Shown one piece after another: positions 8,497 to 19,000 of a stretch of DNA of 64,000 nt (positions within the stretch are counted from its first letter, which is position 1; each line of letters begins with the position of its first letter). The stretch is from contig JAPSFM010000001.1 in NCBI GenBank assembly GCA_035063885.1, positions 62,001-126,000 on the forward strand. Reading direction: 5' to 3'. Below the pieces are notes generated by a model. That model saw only the letters and a program-made list of their open reading frames with translations. It was not told the origin of the DNA and ran no database searches. The DNA comes from CAADGY01 sp900696665. GTDB taxonomy: Bacteria; Acidobacteriota; Terriglobia; Bryobacterales; Bryobacteraceae. The position numbers and the translations under genes were made by a program.

Positions 8497-9327
8497 ATGG
8501 GGAACACAACAGCACAAACTCAAGGGCATCTTTGTACTCACACCGTGGCGGAAGTGGACGCCGCCAAGCAGCCGGGGCACTGGCTGCTGGCAAGCCTGGG
8601 TAAGCGGGTGCTGCGGCCGGGTGGGCTGGAACTAACACGGATATTGATCAGCCGTCTGCGTCCCACGCGTGCCGACGACATCGTCGAGTTTGCTCCGGGT
8701 TTGGGCGTGACGGCACGAATGACACTTGCCTGTGGGCCGGCAAGCTACACAGGAATCGAACGTGAAACGGCCGTTGCCGCGAAATTGCAACAACAACTTG
8801 GAGCCGCCGGGGTGAGAATCGTGAATGCCTCGGCAGATCACACAGGCCTCGAAGATGAGTGCGCTTCTCTAGTGTACGGCGAAGCAATGCTTTCCATGCA
8901 GACGCCCGAGCAGAAACGGCGGATCTTGGCGGAGGCCTTTCGAATTCTGAAACCAGGTGGACGGTACGGCATCCACGAACTGGCGCTGCTGCCGGACTCG
9001 ATCGACATCGCCGTTCGCAAGACAATCGAACGCGAGATGTCCATGAATATCCACGTTGGTGTGCGGCCCGCCACGTTCAGCGAATGGAGAGAACTCATGG
9101 AAGAGACCGGCTTCAAAGTCACATGGCAGACGACAGTGCCGATGCATCTGCTCGAGCCGAAGCGAGTACTGGCCGATGAGGGCCTTGGCGGCGTTTTGCG
9201 TATCGCATTCAACCTGCTCCGCAGACCGAAAGCGCGCCAGCGTGTTCTCTCGATGCGAAGAATGTTCCGGCGCTACGCTTCCAACCTGACGGCAGTGGCG
9301 ATGGTGTGCGAAAAGCCGGCGCAATAG
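8497..9327 (+). CDS. Class I SAM-dependent methyltransferase
   Basis: 276 residues from ATG 8497. Reading frame extends upstream to 8413, but that stretch covers the operator-like palindromes, so the internal ATG is preferred although it lacks a clear Shine-Dalgarno. After AKQPGHWLLASLGKRVLRPGG comes the SAM fold: motif I VEFAPGLGVTARM, the acidic YTGIERE, VYGEAMLSMQ and the post-motif LKPGGRYGIHEL. The C-terminus LRRPKARQRVLSMRRMF is basic. The substrate is unknown. It is a single gene, divergent from the catabolic cluster, and the two operator-like sites suggest tight control, perhaps by metal or redox state (inference). Confidence 0.85.
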   Translation: MGNTTAQTQGHLCTHTVAEVDAAKQPGHWLLASLGKRVLRPGGLELTRILISRLRPTRADDIVEFAPGLGVTARMTLACGPASYTGIERETAVAAKLQQQLGAAGVRIVNASADHTGLEDECASLVYGEAMLSMQTPEQKRRILAEAFRILKPGGRYGIHELALLPDSIDIAVRKTIEREMSMNIHVGVRPATFSEWRELMEETGFKVTWQTTVPMHLLEPKRVLADEGLGGVLRIAFNLLRRPKARQRVLSMRRMFRRYASNLTAVAMVCEKPAQ

Positions 9328-9868
9328 GAATCGGCCCGGCCGAGAAAACCAGTCAATCTTCCCGATAGGAAGGGCATCTGCGGGGATCATGTGCTTTTTG
9401 CCTATGGGTGTCTGATCACCACCACTGCGGGGTATCTTCTGGCGCGGCCATAGCCCCGGTGGGATCGGATAGAAGCCTTCGGTCTCTCGGGTAGCCCACC
9501 GAAAGCTATTGCACGGACCAAAATCCCTCACGATAAGAGGCTGGTAATCGTAGCTCCTGATAGTAAACCCAAAGTGTGCCTGGGGCGGCCTCATATGCCG
9601 TTACCGTCCACGTAACCAAAGCTCCAACTGCGGCAGATGAAGTGACCGGCGGTTCCAGTGACACCCAAATCTGCCTACCGGAGCGGGTGCAGGCTCTGCC
9701 GCACTCAATAATACCGGCGCCCGGAAATACACTCGTACTTGTTTCGATATTACGTCTGGTCAGACGTGTTCCTCCGAGCTATGGCATCATTTGAAGTTCC
9801 TGAAATCACCGGCGGCGCGCTTCCGTTTAGAATTAGCTGAAGCATGATTGCCTGGAGAGGGGATGCAC
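9328..9868. other. Intergenic stretch without a supported gene
   Basis: About 540 bases between the methyltransferase and the ASPIC/TPR operon. Short open frames exist on both strands, but none has a start with a ribosome site or a recognisable domain; the plus-strand stretch around 9576-9660 reads vaguely like a secreted beta-sandwich fragment, too little to call. It contains the palindrome at 9752-9767. It may be decayed coding sequence plus the promoter of the next operon. Confidence 0.5.
9752..9767. repeat. Perfect 7-bp inverted repeat, possible operator
   Basis: ACGTCTG-GT-CAGACGT, about 100 bases upstream of the ASPIC/TPR operon. The central loop is too short for a good terminator, so a dimeric regulator site is more likely. 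Confidence 0.35.
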
Positions 9869-12844
9869 ATGCGGAACATTTTCGGCATTCTGGGCATTTT
9901 CTTGGCGGCTGCGCAAACCGGCGGTGATGGACTCACGCGGTATCGGAACCTCGGCAAAGCGTTCTATGAGGGGCCCACAACGCAAGCGCAAGCAGTGGAG
10001 GAGTTTCGCAAAGCGCTGGAAATGGCGCCGGATTCGGCCATCGACAGGCTGAACTACGGCCTGTCGCTGCTGCGCGCCGGGAAAACCGCCGAAGGCATAG
10101 TGGAACTGGAGCGCGTGCAGCAGCAGGATCCCACCCTTCCTCACACCTGGTTCAATCTCGGCATTGAGTACAAGAGGCGCGGCGAGGCGGAACGAGCCAT
10201 CGCGCAATTCCGGCAGATGGTGAGGCTGGCGCCAAATGATGCGATTTCGCATTATAATCTGGCAGCCTCCTACCGGATCGCCGGCATGGATGCTGAGGCG
10301 ATAAAACATTTCGAGATCGCCGCGAGACTCGAGCCCAATCTTGCTGGTCCGCATTTTCAGCTCTTCAATGCCTATCGGGCCGCCGGACGGCAGGCCGACG
10401 CCAAACGCGAACTGGAGATTTTCCAAAAAATCAAAAGAGAGCAGGAGGGCACAGCCATTCCCGAGGATATGGAATGGAACGTCTATGCCGAAGTTTATGA
10501 AACCATCGACGGTGTCGCCGCCGTACAACCGGAGGCGAAATACGTTACGCGCCATCTTGTGGGCAAAGTGGATGCCGGCACCGCCGGGATGGCTCTGATC
10601 GACGCCGATGGTGACGGCGGCAGGGATCTGCTGGTGTGGTCCGGGCAGGGGTTGGCATTGTATCTGAATGGATCGATGCTGGTTGCGAAGGCATTCCCCA
10701 CCGGTCCCGTGATCTCGGCGGCGCCCGGAGATTTTGACAACGATGGACTGAGTGATGTCGCGGTGGTGACGTCCTCCGGAGTTGTGCTGTATCGCAACCG
10801 GAAGGGAAAATTTCTCAAGCAGGAAGTCAGACCGTCCAAGGGCGTTTTCAACAAAGCTGTCTGGCTCGATTACGACCACGATTACGATCTCGATCTGGTG
10901 CTGCTGGGGAAGGATACGCGTTTACTGCGGAACCAGGGCGCGGCAGGATTCGCCGACCGTACCACTGATTTTCCGTTTGTTCAGGGAGAAGCGCTCGATG
11001 GCGTTGTGTTCCGGTTGGTGCCGGACAGCAAAGGTATGGATCTGGCAGTGAGCTACCGCGAGCGTAAAGGCGTGCTTTACCGGGATCAACTGGGGGGCGT
11101 TTACCAAGCAGAGTCTCTCGACACACTCGCGGAAGGAGCCAGGGGCCTCGACGCGGTGGACCGGAATCGCGATGGGCACGTCGAGGTGATTGCTGAATCC
11201 GGCGCGCCTTCGGTTACGGCGGATTTCGACGGCGATGGCGATTTTGATGTGGTCTCTGTGAGGCCCGGCGGCACAATACAACGCAAGGACAACCACTCTG
11301 GAGGCGGCTCGTGGATAGCGGTGCGTCTGGAAGGAGTCAAGAACCTAAAGCTGGCGCATTATGCCGAGGTGGAAGTAAAGGCGGGCCGCGTGTATGGGAA
11401 ACAGATCTACAGGGGAGTGCCTCTGTTGTTCCACCTGGGGCCGTTCAAAGAGGCCGATACGGTGCGGATCACCTGGCCGAACGGCCTTATTCAGAACGAG
11501 ATCAGACAACCCGCGAGCGGGATGAAAGTGTACACAGAAAAGCCCCGGCTTTCTGGTTCGTGTCCCATGATCTGGTCATGGAACGGGAGTGAGTTCACAT
11601 TCATAACGGATGTTCTCGGAGTCGCGCCGCTTGGCGCAAGCGCCGGCGATGGCAGTTATTTTCCGGTGGATCACGATGAGTATATTCAGATCCCTCGGGA
11701 TGCGATTGCGGAGCGCGAAGGCGACTACAAGATCCGCATCACGGAGGAGTTGAGCGAAGTCGCATACCTGGATAAGGTCTCTCTGATCGCGATAGATCAC
11801 GCCGCGGACATCGAGGTCTTTACGAACGACAAGTTCAAAGGACCGCCGTTTCCCGAGTTCCGGCTCTTCGGTGTCCGGAAGCGGATAGTGCCGCTTCGGG
11901 CACGGCAGAACGGTTTTGATGTCACCTCCCGAGTGCTACATCGCGATCGGATCTACCCTGAGCATTTCCGCCGGAAGATGAATGGGGTAGCCGAAAAATG
12001 GGAACTGGAGCTCGATTTCGGCACAAGCGCGGCGCGTGATAATCGTGCGCTGCTAGTGTTGAACGGCTGGGTGGACTGGGCGGACGGCAGTACGTTCCGG
12101 GCTGAGGTACAGAAAGGCCGCGGCGGCCTGTTTACTCCGTATCTCGAAATGCGGGATGCGCACGGGAAGTGGCAGACCGTGATCGAAGACATGGGGATAC
12201 CGGCGGGCAAGCCGAAGACGATTGTCGTGGATTTAACCGGCAAATTCCTTTCTCCCTCGCGCGAGATTCGCATCGTGACGAATCTGGCCGTCTACTGGGA
12301 TGAAATTTTTCTGAGTGAAGATACGGCTTCGCCGCAGACCAAAATGACCGTTCTTCCACCTGATGCGGACTTGAGCTTCCGCGGATTTTCGCGCGTCGTG
12401 GTTCATCCGCAGCGGAGGCAGCCGGAGCGTTTTCTGTACCCCGATCCTCTGCCGGTTTCAATGTGGAACCAGACGCCGGGTCTGTACACACGTTATGGCG
12501 CCGTTGGACCGCTGCTCAAAAGAGGCGACGACCGTTTCGTGATCATGGGCTCCGGGGATGAGTTGCGGTTGAGCTTTGATGCACGGCGTCTGCCTGTGCT
12601 GCCTTCAGGTTTTTCGCGTGATTTTTTGCTCCTGGTCGAAGGGTGGGCCAAAGATCGCGACGCGAATACAGCGTTTTCGCAGACCGTGGAGCCGCTGCCA
12701 TTCCGCGGCATGAGTGCCTATCCCTATCCGCCGGTGGAACGATATCCCGATACACCTGGCCACAGCGCCTACCGGCGGGAGTACAATATTCGGCCAGCAC
12801 GACAGCTTCTACGCCCACTGGGATCTGGAGGGCAACCTAGATGA
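9869..12844 (+). CDS. Large secreted TPR / FG-GAP / ASPIC-UnbV protein
   Basis: 991 residues. A signal peptide (MRNIFGILGIFLAAAQ) is followed by four to five TPRs (to about residue 190), then FG-GAP-type calcium loops (DADGDGGRDLLVW, DFDNDGLSDVAVV, DYDHDYDLDLVLL, DRNRDGHVEVI, DFDGDGDFDVVSV), an ASPIC/UnbV segment ending ITWPNGLIQNEIRQP near 520, and a C-terminal 450-residue region with no recognised domain (GVAPLGASAGDGSYF, LNGWVDWADGSTF). ATGs at 9863 and 9869 are possible; GGAGAGG at 9854-9860 fits 9869 best. The stop overlaps the next start (ATGA). Probably an outer-surface protein working with the TonB receptor downstream; no enzymatic role can be read from the sequence. Confidence 0.9.
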   Translation: MRNIFGILGIFLAAAQTGGDGLTRYRNLGKAFYEGPTTQAQAVEEFRKALEMAPDSAIDRLNYGLSLLRAGKTAEGIVELERVQQQDPTLPHTWFNLGIEYKRRGEAERAIAQFRQMVRLAPNDAISHYNLAASYRIAGMDAEAIKHFEIAARLEPNLAGPHFQLFNAYRAAGRQADAKRELEIFQKIKREQEGTAIPEDMEWNVYAEVYETIDGVAAVQPEAKYVTRHLVGKVDAGTAGMALIDADGDGGRDLLVWSGQGLALYLNGSMLVAKAFPTGPVISAAPGDFDNDGLSDVAVVTSSGVVLYRNRKGKFLKQEVRPSKGVFNKAVWLDYDHDYDLDLVLLGKDTRLLRNQGAAGFADRTTDFPFVQGEALDGVVFRLVPDSKGMDLAVSYRERKGVLYRDQLGGVYQAESLDTLAEGARGLDAVDRNRDGHVEVIAESGAPSVTADFDGDGDFDVVSVRPGGTIQRKDNHSGGGSWIAVRLEGVKNLKLAHYAEVEVKAGRVYGKQIYRGVPLLFHLGPFKEADTVRITWPNGLIQNEIRQPASGMKVYTEKPRLSGSCPMIWSWNGSEFTFITDVLGVAPLGASAGDGSYFPVDHDEYIQIPRDAIAEREGDYKIRITEELSEVAYLDKVSLIAIDHAADIEVFTNDKFKGPPFPEFRLFGVRKRIVPLRARQNGFDVTSRVLHRDRIYPEHFRRKMNGVAEKWELELDFGTSAARDNRALLVLNGWVDWADGSTFRAEVQKGRGGLFTPYLEMRDAHGKWQTVIEDMGIPAGKPKTIVVDLTGKFLSPSREIRIVTNLAVYWDEIFLSEDTASPQTKMTVLPPDADLSFRGFSRVVVHPQRRQPERFLYPDPLPVSMWNQTPGLYTRYGAVGPLLKRGDDRFVIMGSGDELRLSFDARRLPVLPSGFSRDFLLLVEGWAKDRDANTAFSQTVEPLPFRGMSAYPYPPVERYPDTPGHSAYRREYNIRPARQLLRPLGSGGQPR

Positions 12845-14304
12845 AACGGCTATGGACCGCCGCGGCGGTGCTGTTCGCGGTCAACACAGCGTACGTTGCC
12901 ACCTTTGCCACGCCTCCGATCTTTTATGTGGCGAACTTGGTGCTGCACGTGTTTCTGGGGCTTGTCCTCTCGATAGTGCTCACATGGCACCTCGTGCGCA
13001 GCCGGACAGAGATCCTGACTCGTGAAGTTGGCAAGGTCGCCGCTCCTCTCGACCAGGCCGGGGGACGTTTCGAACCCGGGTCCGGCGTGCGCGTGGACGT
13101 CGTAGTGCGCACGCGTAAAATTGGTCACTTCTTCCCGGGCGGTACGGTCGACGCCTTTGATGTATGGCTCGAGTTGACCGCGGACGACGCGGATGGCAAA
13201 CGGATCTTTTGGAGCGGGATGGTGGAAGACGGCGGACATGGCCCGGTGGAGAAGGGCGCTCATTTCTATCGCGCCTACCCTCTGGACGGTGCGGGAAACG
13301 CGATCAACAAGCGCAATGCGTTTCAGGCCCGAAGTGTGCTGTGCGTCAGATTGATTCCCCCGGGCGCTGCGGATGCCGTGCACTTCCGGTTGAAGATTCC
13401 CGCCACATCGCGCAGCCCCATTAAGCTGCATGCGAAACTGGACTATCGCAAGTTTGCACACTTCTACACGCAGTTCGCTTACGCCGGGACTCCGGGAGAA
13501 GGATCCGTGGAGCTCGACCACGATAACCGGCCGTTCACTTTCTTGCCAACAAATATTCCGAAAAATGTTTCCGGCCGGGTCCGGGGCGAAATCCCAGACC
13601 TGCCGGTAGTCATCCTGGCGGAAGCGAAAAGCCAGTTGGCCATCGCGGCGCCGGGAGAGGTGGCGAAGTGGAAACCCGTCGTCCGCAAACAGGACCGGGA
13701 ACGCTGGAACGATTGGGGCATCGGTATGTTGCTGCAAGGCGACTTAAAGGGTGCGGAGTACGCGTTCCACAGGGTCACCGAGGCGGAACCTGAGTATGCC
13801 GACGGCTGGTTGAACGTCGCGCGCGCTCTCATCCAGGAGGGCGGGACGGATGCCGCAAAGCCCCTACTCGAAAAGGCGATGGCGGTGAATGCAAAGCTGG
13901 GGCGCATCCATTTCTTCAAGGCTCTGGTGCAGAAGGCGGATGGTGACTATGACGGCGCGCTGGCAAGTCTGCGGACGGTATCAGCGCAGTATCCGCGCGA
14001 CCGGGTGGTACTGAATCAAATGGCCCGTATTTTGTTTTTGCAACGCAAATACGCCGGGGCGGTCAGCGCGCTCGAGCGCGTGCTCGAGATCGATCCCGAG
14101 AACGTTCAGGCACGCTACAATCTGATGCTGGCTTACAAAGGGCTTGGGGAGACAGAAAAGCCGGCCCGCGCGGAAGAGCTCTTCCGCCGTTTCAAGGCGG
14201 ACGAGTCGGCGCAGGCAATCACGGCGAAACCCCGGATGCTCAGTCCGGAAGACAACAACGAAAGACAGATGATCCACGAACACGAATCGGCGGTGCTCAA
14301 ATGA
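12841..14304 (+). CDS. Membrane-anchored TPR protein with heme-less cytochrome-c-like domain
   Basis: 487 residues. Two hydrophobic helices (about 4-25 and 29-51) anchor it. Residues 75-230 (VDVVVRTRKIGHFFPGGTVDAFDVWLEL, RLIPPGAADAVHFRLKIP, AKLDYRKF) resemble the beta-rich C-terminal part of multiheme cytochrome c proteins, but there is no CXXCH heme site and only one cysteine. TPRs fill residues 290-460. It overlaps both neighbours by ATGA, so the three genes 9869-15956 should be translated together. Likely role: periplasmic scaffold of the ASPIC/UnbV surface complex (inference). Confidence 0.85.
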   Translation: MKRLWTAAAVLFAVNTAYVATFATPPIFYVANLVLHVFLGLVLSIVLTWHLVRSRTEILTREVGKVAAPLDQAGGRFEPGSGVRVDVVVRTRKIGHFFPGGTVDAFDVWLELTADDADGKRIFWSGMVEDGGHGPVEKGAHFYRAYPLDGAGNAINKRNAFQARSVLCVRLIPPGAADAVHFRLKIPATSRSPIKLHAKLDYRKFAHFYTQFAYAGTPGEGSVELDHDNRPFTFLPTNIPKNVSGRVRGEIPDLPVVILAEAKSQLAIAAPGEVAKWKPVVRKQDRERWNDWGIGMLLQGDLKGAEYAFHRVTEAEPEYADGWLNVARALIQEGGTDAAKPLLEKAMAVNAKLGRIHFFKALVQKADGDYDGALASLRTVSAQYPRDRVVLNQMARILFLQRKYAGAVSALERVLEIDPENVQARYNLMLAYKGLGETEKPARAEELFRRFKADESAQAITAKPRMLSPEDNNERQMIHEHESAVLK

Positions 14305-15956
14305 ACGCGCTACTGTTGATCGGCCTGGCGCTCGTGGTGGCGCGGTCCGAAACGAACGCGGATGTACGCTTTACAGATGTCACGCGTGAGGCGGGCATTC
14401 ACTTTACACATAACAGCGGCCGCGCGGGGAACAAGTGGCTGCCGGAGACCATGGGTTCCGGCTGTGCGTTTTTCGATGCGAATCAGGACGGCTGGCAGGA
14501 TATCTTTTTTGTGAACGGCAAAGATTGGACAGCGCGCGGACGGCGTTCCCTCCAGGCACTCTACTTGAACCGCGGCAATGGCAGGTTTGTGGATGCCACC
14601 CGGGACAGCGGTCTCGATGTGGAGTTGTACGGCATGGGCGTGGCGATCGGCGATTTCGACAACGACGGGCGCGATGACCTGTACCTCACTGCTCTTGAAG
14701 GTGACCGGTTATATCGCAATTTGGGCGGCGGGAAGTTCAGGGATGTCACTGCGGCGGCGGGTATTCGTAACGCGAACTTCGGGACCAGCGCCGCCTGGGT
14801 GGATTACGACCGCGATGGCCACCTGGATCTCTTCGTCGCCAATTACGTTGAGTGGACGCCGAAGAGGGACTTGTGGTGCTCTCTAGACGGTGCGACGAAA
14901 TCCTACTGCACGCCGGAGTCATACAAAGGAACTTCCTCGAAGTTGTATCACAACCTGGGTGGCGGCAAGTTCGAAGACGCGAGTGCGCGCGCCGGCATCG
15001 CTGATCCGCACAGCAAATCCCTGGGCATCGCGGTGCTCGATTACAATTCGGACGGCTGGCCCGACCTGTTCGTCGCCAACGACACACAACCCAACAAGTT
15101 GTACCGGAATAACCGCGATGGCACATTCACCGAAGAAGGTCTTTCCGCGGGCGTCGCGTTTGGCGAGGATGGTGTGGCGAGGGGTGCGATGGGAGTGGAT
15201 GCTGTGGATTACGACCGCTCCGGACGGCCTCATCTACTGGTTGGAAACTTTTCCTATCAGATGCTTGGGCTGTACCGCAATGAAGGCAAGGGGCTGTTCG
15301 TCGACGAGGCGCCACGTTCCACGGTGGGCCGCGCCAGTCTGTTGAGTCTGGCCTTCGGAGTGTTCTTTTTCGACTACAACCTGGATGGCTACCCGGACAT
15401 TTTTGCGGCCAATGGGCACATTGACGAGGAGATTGGACGCGTGCAGCCAAAGGTGCAATTCAAACAACGGCCACACCTGTTCCGCAATCTGGGGAAGGGG
15501 TCTTTCCGCGAGGTTACAAGCGCCACGGGCGATCTGTCGCGGGCAATGGTGGCGCGCGGCGCGGCGTACGGAGACTACGACCGCGACGGCGACCTCGATA
15601 TTCTCATCTCCAACAACCACGGCCCCGCCTACCTGTTTCGCAATGACCGGAGCAATTCCAACCACTGGCTGTCGATAAGATTGTCCGGTGTAAAGTCGAA
15701 CCGCAACGGCATCGGTGCAGTGGTCCGGGTGGAGAGTACGGGCGGACGCCAGTGGCGCGCGGTTCACAGTGGATCGAGCTACTGTTCGCAAAGCGATCTC
15801 TCGCTGACATTTGGGCTGGGGCCGGATTCCGAAGTGAAAGTGTTGGAAATCGAATGGCCCAGCGGTCAGAAAGACCGGTTCGGACCGGTGGCGGCAAACC
15901 AGTTCGTGAGGATCGAAGAAGGAAAGGGAATCCAAATTAACATTAGCCAACAATAG
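14301..15956 (+). CDS. CRTAC1-like FG-GAP / ASPIC-UnbV protein
   Basis: 551 residues with a signal peptide. Repeated calcium-loop blades (DANQDGWQD, DFDNDGRDD, DYDRDGHLD, DYNSDGWPD, DYNLDGYPD, DYDRDGDLD) form a beta-propeller, followed by the ASPIC/UnbV domain starting HWLSIRLSGVKSNRNGIGA and ending LEIEWPSGQKD. This is the standard CRTAC1 architecture. Its start overlaps the stop of the TPR gene (ATGA). The TonB receptor gene follows after 83 bases that contain a possible promoter. In Bacteroidetes such proteins are, as I recall, often encoded beside SusC/D pairs, which suggests a glycan-binding surface role here. Confidence 0.92.
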   Translation: MNALLLIGLALVVARSETNADVRFTDVTREAGIHFTHNSGRAGNKWLPETMGSGCAFFDANQDGWQDIFFVNGKDWTARGRRSLQALYLNRGNGRFVDATRDSGLDVELYGMGVAIGDFDNDGRDDLYLTALEGDRLYRNLGGGKFRDVTAAAGIRNANFGTSAAWVDYDRDGHLDLFVANYVEWTPKRDLWCSLDGATKSYCTPESYKGTSSKLYHNLGGGKFEDASARAGIADPHSKSLGIAVLDYNSDGWPDLFVANDTQPNKLYRNNRDGTFTEEGLSAGVAFGEDGVARGAMGVDAVDYDRSGRPHLLVGNFSYQMLGLYRNEGKGLFVDEAPRSTVGRASLLSLAFGVFFFDYNLDGYPDIFAANGHIDEEIGRVQPKVQFKQRPHLFRNLGKGSFREVTSATGDLSRAMVARGAAYGDYDRDGDLDILISNNHGPAYLFRNDRSNSNHWLSIRLSGVKSNRNGIGAVVRVESTGGRQWRAVHSGSSYCSQSDLSLTFGLGPDSEVKVLEIEWPSGQKDRFGPVAANQFVRIEEGKGIQINISQQ

Positions 15957-15967
15957 ATGAAATTTCT

Positions 15968-15997
15968 TGACAGGGCATAGCGGCCGGGATTAACAAT
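15968..15997 (+). promoter_or_regulatory. Possible promoter for the Oar-like TonB receptor
   Basis: A perfect -35 TTGACA (15968-15973) is followed, after 18 bases, by a weak -10 TAACAA (15992-15997), 42 bases before the receptor ATG. It would let the receptor be expressed apart from the ASPIC genes. Confidence 0.35.
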
Positions 15998-16039
15998 AAA
16001 CGCAGAGGCGAAGAGGGGCTTCGTCGAAGTGCTGGCTTT

Positions 16040-19000
16040 ATGACCACAAAGACTCTCTGTGGACTGCTCGCATCGCTGTTTGTTCTCTCCGCTCCATCCG
16101 CTCTCGTCGCGCAGGTTGCCACCGGCAATATTGGTGGTTATGTCCGCGATCCCAGCGGCGCCGGAATACCCAACGCAAGCGTCACCGCCCGCATGGTGGA
16201 ACAGCAGTTCACGCGTTCCACGGAAACCAACAACGAAGGCTATTACAGCTTCCAGGCTATGCCGCCTGGCACGTATGAAATCACATTTGAGAGCAAGGGC
16301 TTTCAACGTCAGACGCAGCAGGGCATAGAGCTTACGGTGAACCAGAACCTGCGTGTCGATGCCGCCATGGCGGTAGGCGCCGTAGAGACGCAGGTAAGCG
16401 TGGAGGCGACAGCACCGCTGGTGGACACGACGTCGCCGACTCTTTCGGGGCTCATCGACGATCGCCGCATGGTGGACCTTCCACTCAACGGCCGCAATGT
16501 CATCGGGTTGGCGCGCATTTTGCCGGGCGTCCTAAACGTTCAGGCTCCGCAGCAGATGAGCGACGCTCGCGGCGGCCCGGAGATGAACGTGAATGGCGGC
16601 CGCGCCAACATGAACCAGTTTACATTCAACGGCGGCTACTTCACGAATCCATCCCGCAATACCGGCATGAACTACCCTCCCCCTGACGCGGTGGACGAAG
16701 TCCGGGTGCTTACACACAACTTCGCAGCCGAATATGGCCGCAACCCCGGTTCGCAAGTGACCGTGATCTCGAAAACCGGCACCAACGAATTTCACGGTTC
16801 GGCATGGGAGTTCCTGCGCAACGATAAGCTGAATGCTCGCAACTTCTTTTCCCGCCGCGTCCCGGCTTTGAAGCAGAACCAGTTCGGCGCCGCGGCCGGA
16901 GCGCCGATTGTGCGCGACAAACTTTTTGTGTTCGGCTCTTATCAGGGCTTGCGCGACCGTCGGGAAGCGCAGACCGTGGAAGCGTTGGTACCCAGCGCGG
17001 CGGAGCGCCGCGGCGACTTCACGGCGTTGTCTGCGGTGTTGGAGAATCCGTCGAACCCGGTGACCGGCCGCCCCTATACGACACCGTCGGGCCAGCCGTG
17101 CGTAGCGAACAATCGCATCGATGCAAGCTGTATCAGTCCAGCCGCTGCCAGGCTGCTCGCTTTCGTCCCGGAGTCGCCCACGGGCACGGTGAGTTCGCTC
17201 GCGGCCAGCCCGCGCCGAGGCGATATGTGGATGCTGCGCGGCGATTGGAACCACACCAGCGCTCACCGGATATTCGCGAGTTACTTCAGTGACCACAACA
17301 CTCGCAAGGGTCCGTTCGCGGCCGGTGGAAACATCCCCAATTACATATCGGAGAGCTTTGTGCAGGACACCAGGCACCTGGTAGTCAATGACACTTATAC
17401 TTTCTCTCCAACGCTGCTGAACCAGGCCACATTCACGTTTCTCGACACGCCGTCCGACCAGTTGCAGACGAATACGATCGATCCGCCGGAGCTCGGCATC
17501 AACATGCCGCAGTATGTTCCCACGGGCGCTGTTTCCGTAAACGTGGGAGACAACTTCACACTGGGTTCGGGATTCACAACGCGGTTCTCCAGCAGGAACT
17601 GGCAGTTCCGCGACACCGTGAACTGGGTGCGCGGCCGGCACAGTTTTAAGTTCGGATATGAAATGTTGCGGCTGCAATTCCGGCAGGTGTTCATCGGCTC
17701 GCCGGGATTCACCTTCACCGGCTCACAGACGGGCGATCCGGTTGCCGATTTTCTGCTGGGCACTTTCGACAGCCTGAATGTAAACTTCGGCGTACGCGAC
17801 ACGGATACCCGGACCTGGGCGCACTCGGCTTTCTTTCAGGACGAGTTTCGGGTGCATCCGCGGGTAACGTTGACGCTAGGCGTGCGCTATGAGCCGTTCC
17901 TTCCCTGGGTGGAGAAGAACGACCGTATCAACACTGTTGTTCCGGGCAGGCAATCGACGGTGGTGCCGGATGCGCCTCCAGGCGTCCTGTTCCCGGGTGA
18001 CGTCCCGCGAGGGCTGGCTGACGCGGATTTGAACAACTTTGCACCGAGAGTTGGCATCGCCTGGGACGTGTTCGGAAACGGCAAAACGGCTGTTCGCGCG
18101 GGCTACGGCGTGTTTTACGAAAGCATCAACGCAGATTCGCTGGCGCAGGAAAATCCGCCGTTCGCGGGCTTTTCGAGTGTGTTCAGCGGACGCCTGGACG
18201 ACCCCTACGGATCGGTTGGGAGAACACCTCCTCCCGCGGAAACGACAGGAAGCTTCGGTTGCGTGCGGATTTCGGGGTACCCCGGCTACGACTGCCCACT
18301 GTTCCCGCTCCCTATCGGCGGAGTGTTTACCGGCCTTGAACTGCGGACACCGTATATCCAGTCGTTCAATTTATCGGTTCAGCACCAGTTGACGCCCTCG
18401 TTGATGTTCGAAACTGCATATGCGGGCAAGATCGGGATTAAGCTACCCGCGCTGCGCACTTACAACCCCGCTCAGTTTATCAACTCGCCCGTGGACGGCT
18501 CGCCTCCGTCCGACCAGAACATCAATGATCGCGTGATCTTCGAGCCTGGCATTCTGGGCACGCAGGGGTTCATGCTGGGCAACGATTTTCGGAGCTGGTA
18601 TCACAGCTTCCAGGCGCAGATCACCAAGCGGTTCGGTGATGGGCTATCGGTGCTTGGCTCGTACACACTATCGAAGTCCATTGACTCGAGTTCGACGGAT
18701 AACCTCGGCGCCACGGTGGCGAATCCATTCAATCTGCGCGATGAGCGCGGACGCTCGGATTGGGACCGGAGGCACGCGTTTGTTGCATCGTGGCTGTGGA
18801 CGCCGCCGATCCGTTTCAACAGTCCGGTGGCACAGAGCCTGCTCGGCGGGTGGACGCTGACAGGCATTCATACTGTTCAGAGCGGCGGACCACTCACGTT
18901 TCTCATGGGAGATGACGTCGCACTCGACGGCACTTTCGGCGACCAGCATGCTCAACTCAAGCCAGGCGTGACAGTGGACGACATCGTTATCGGCCACGGC

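Noticed and set aside
9576..9794. Short plus-strand gene in the gap before the ASPIC operon
   Set aside because: No signal, no ribosome site and no clear family; reading it as a beta-sandwich fragment rests on a few residues.
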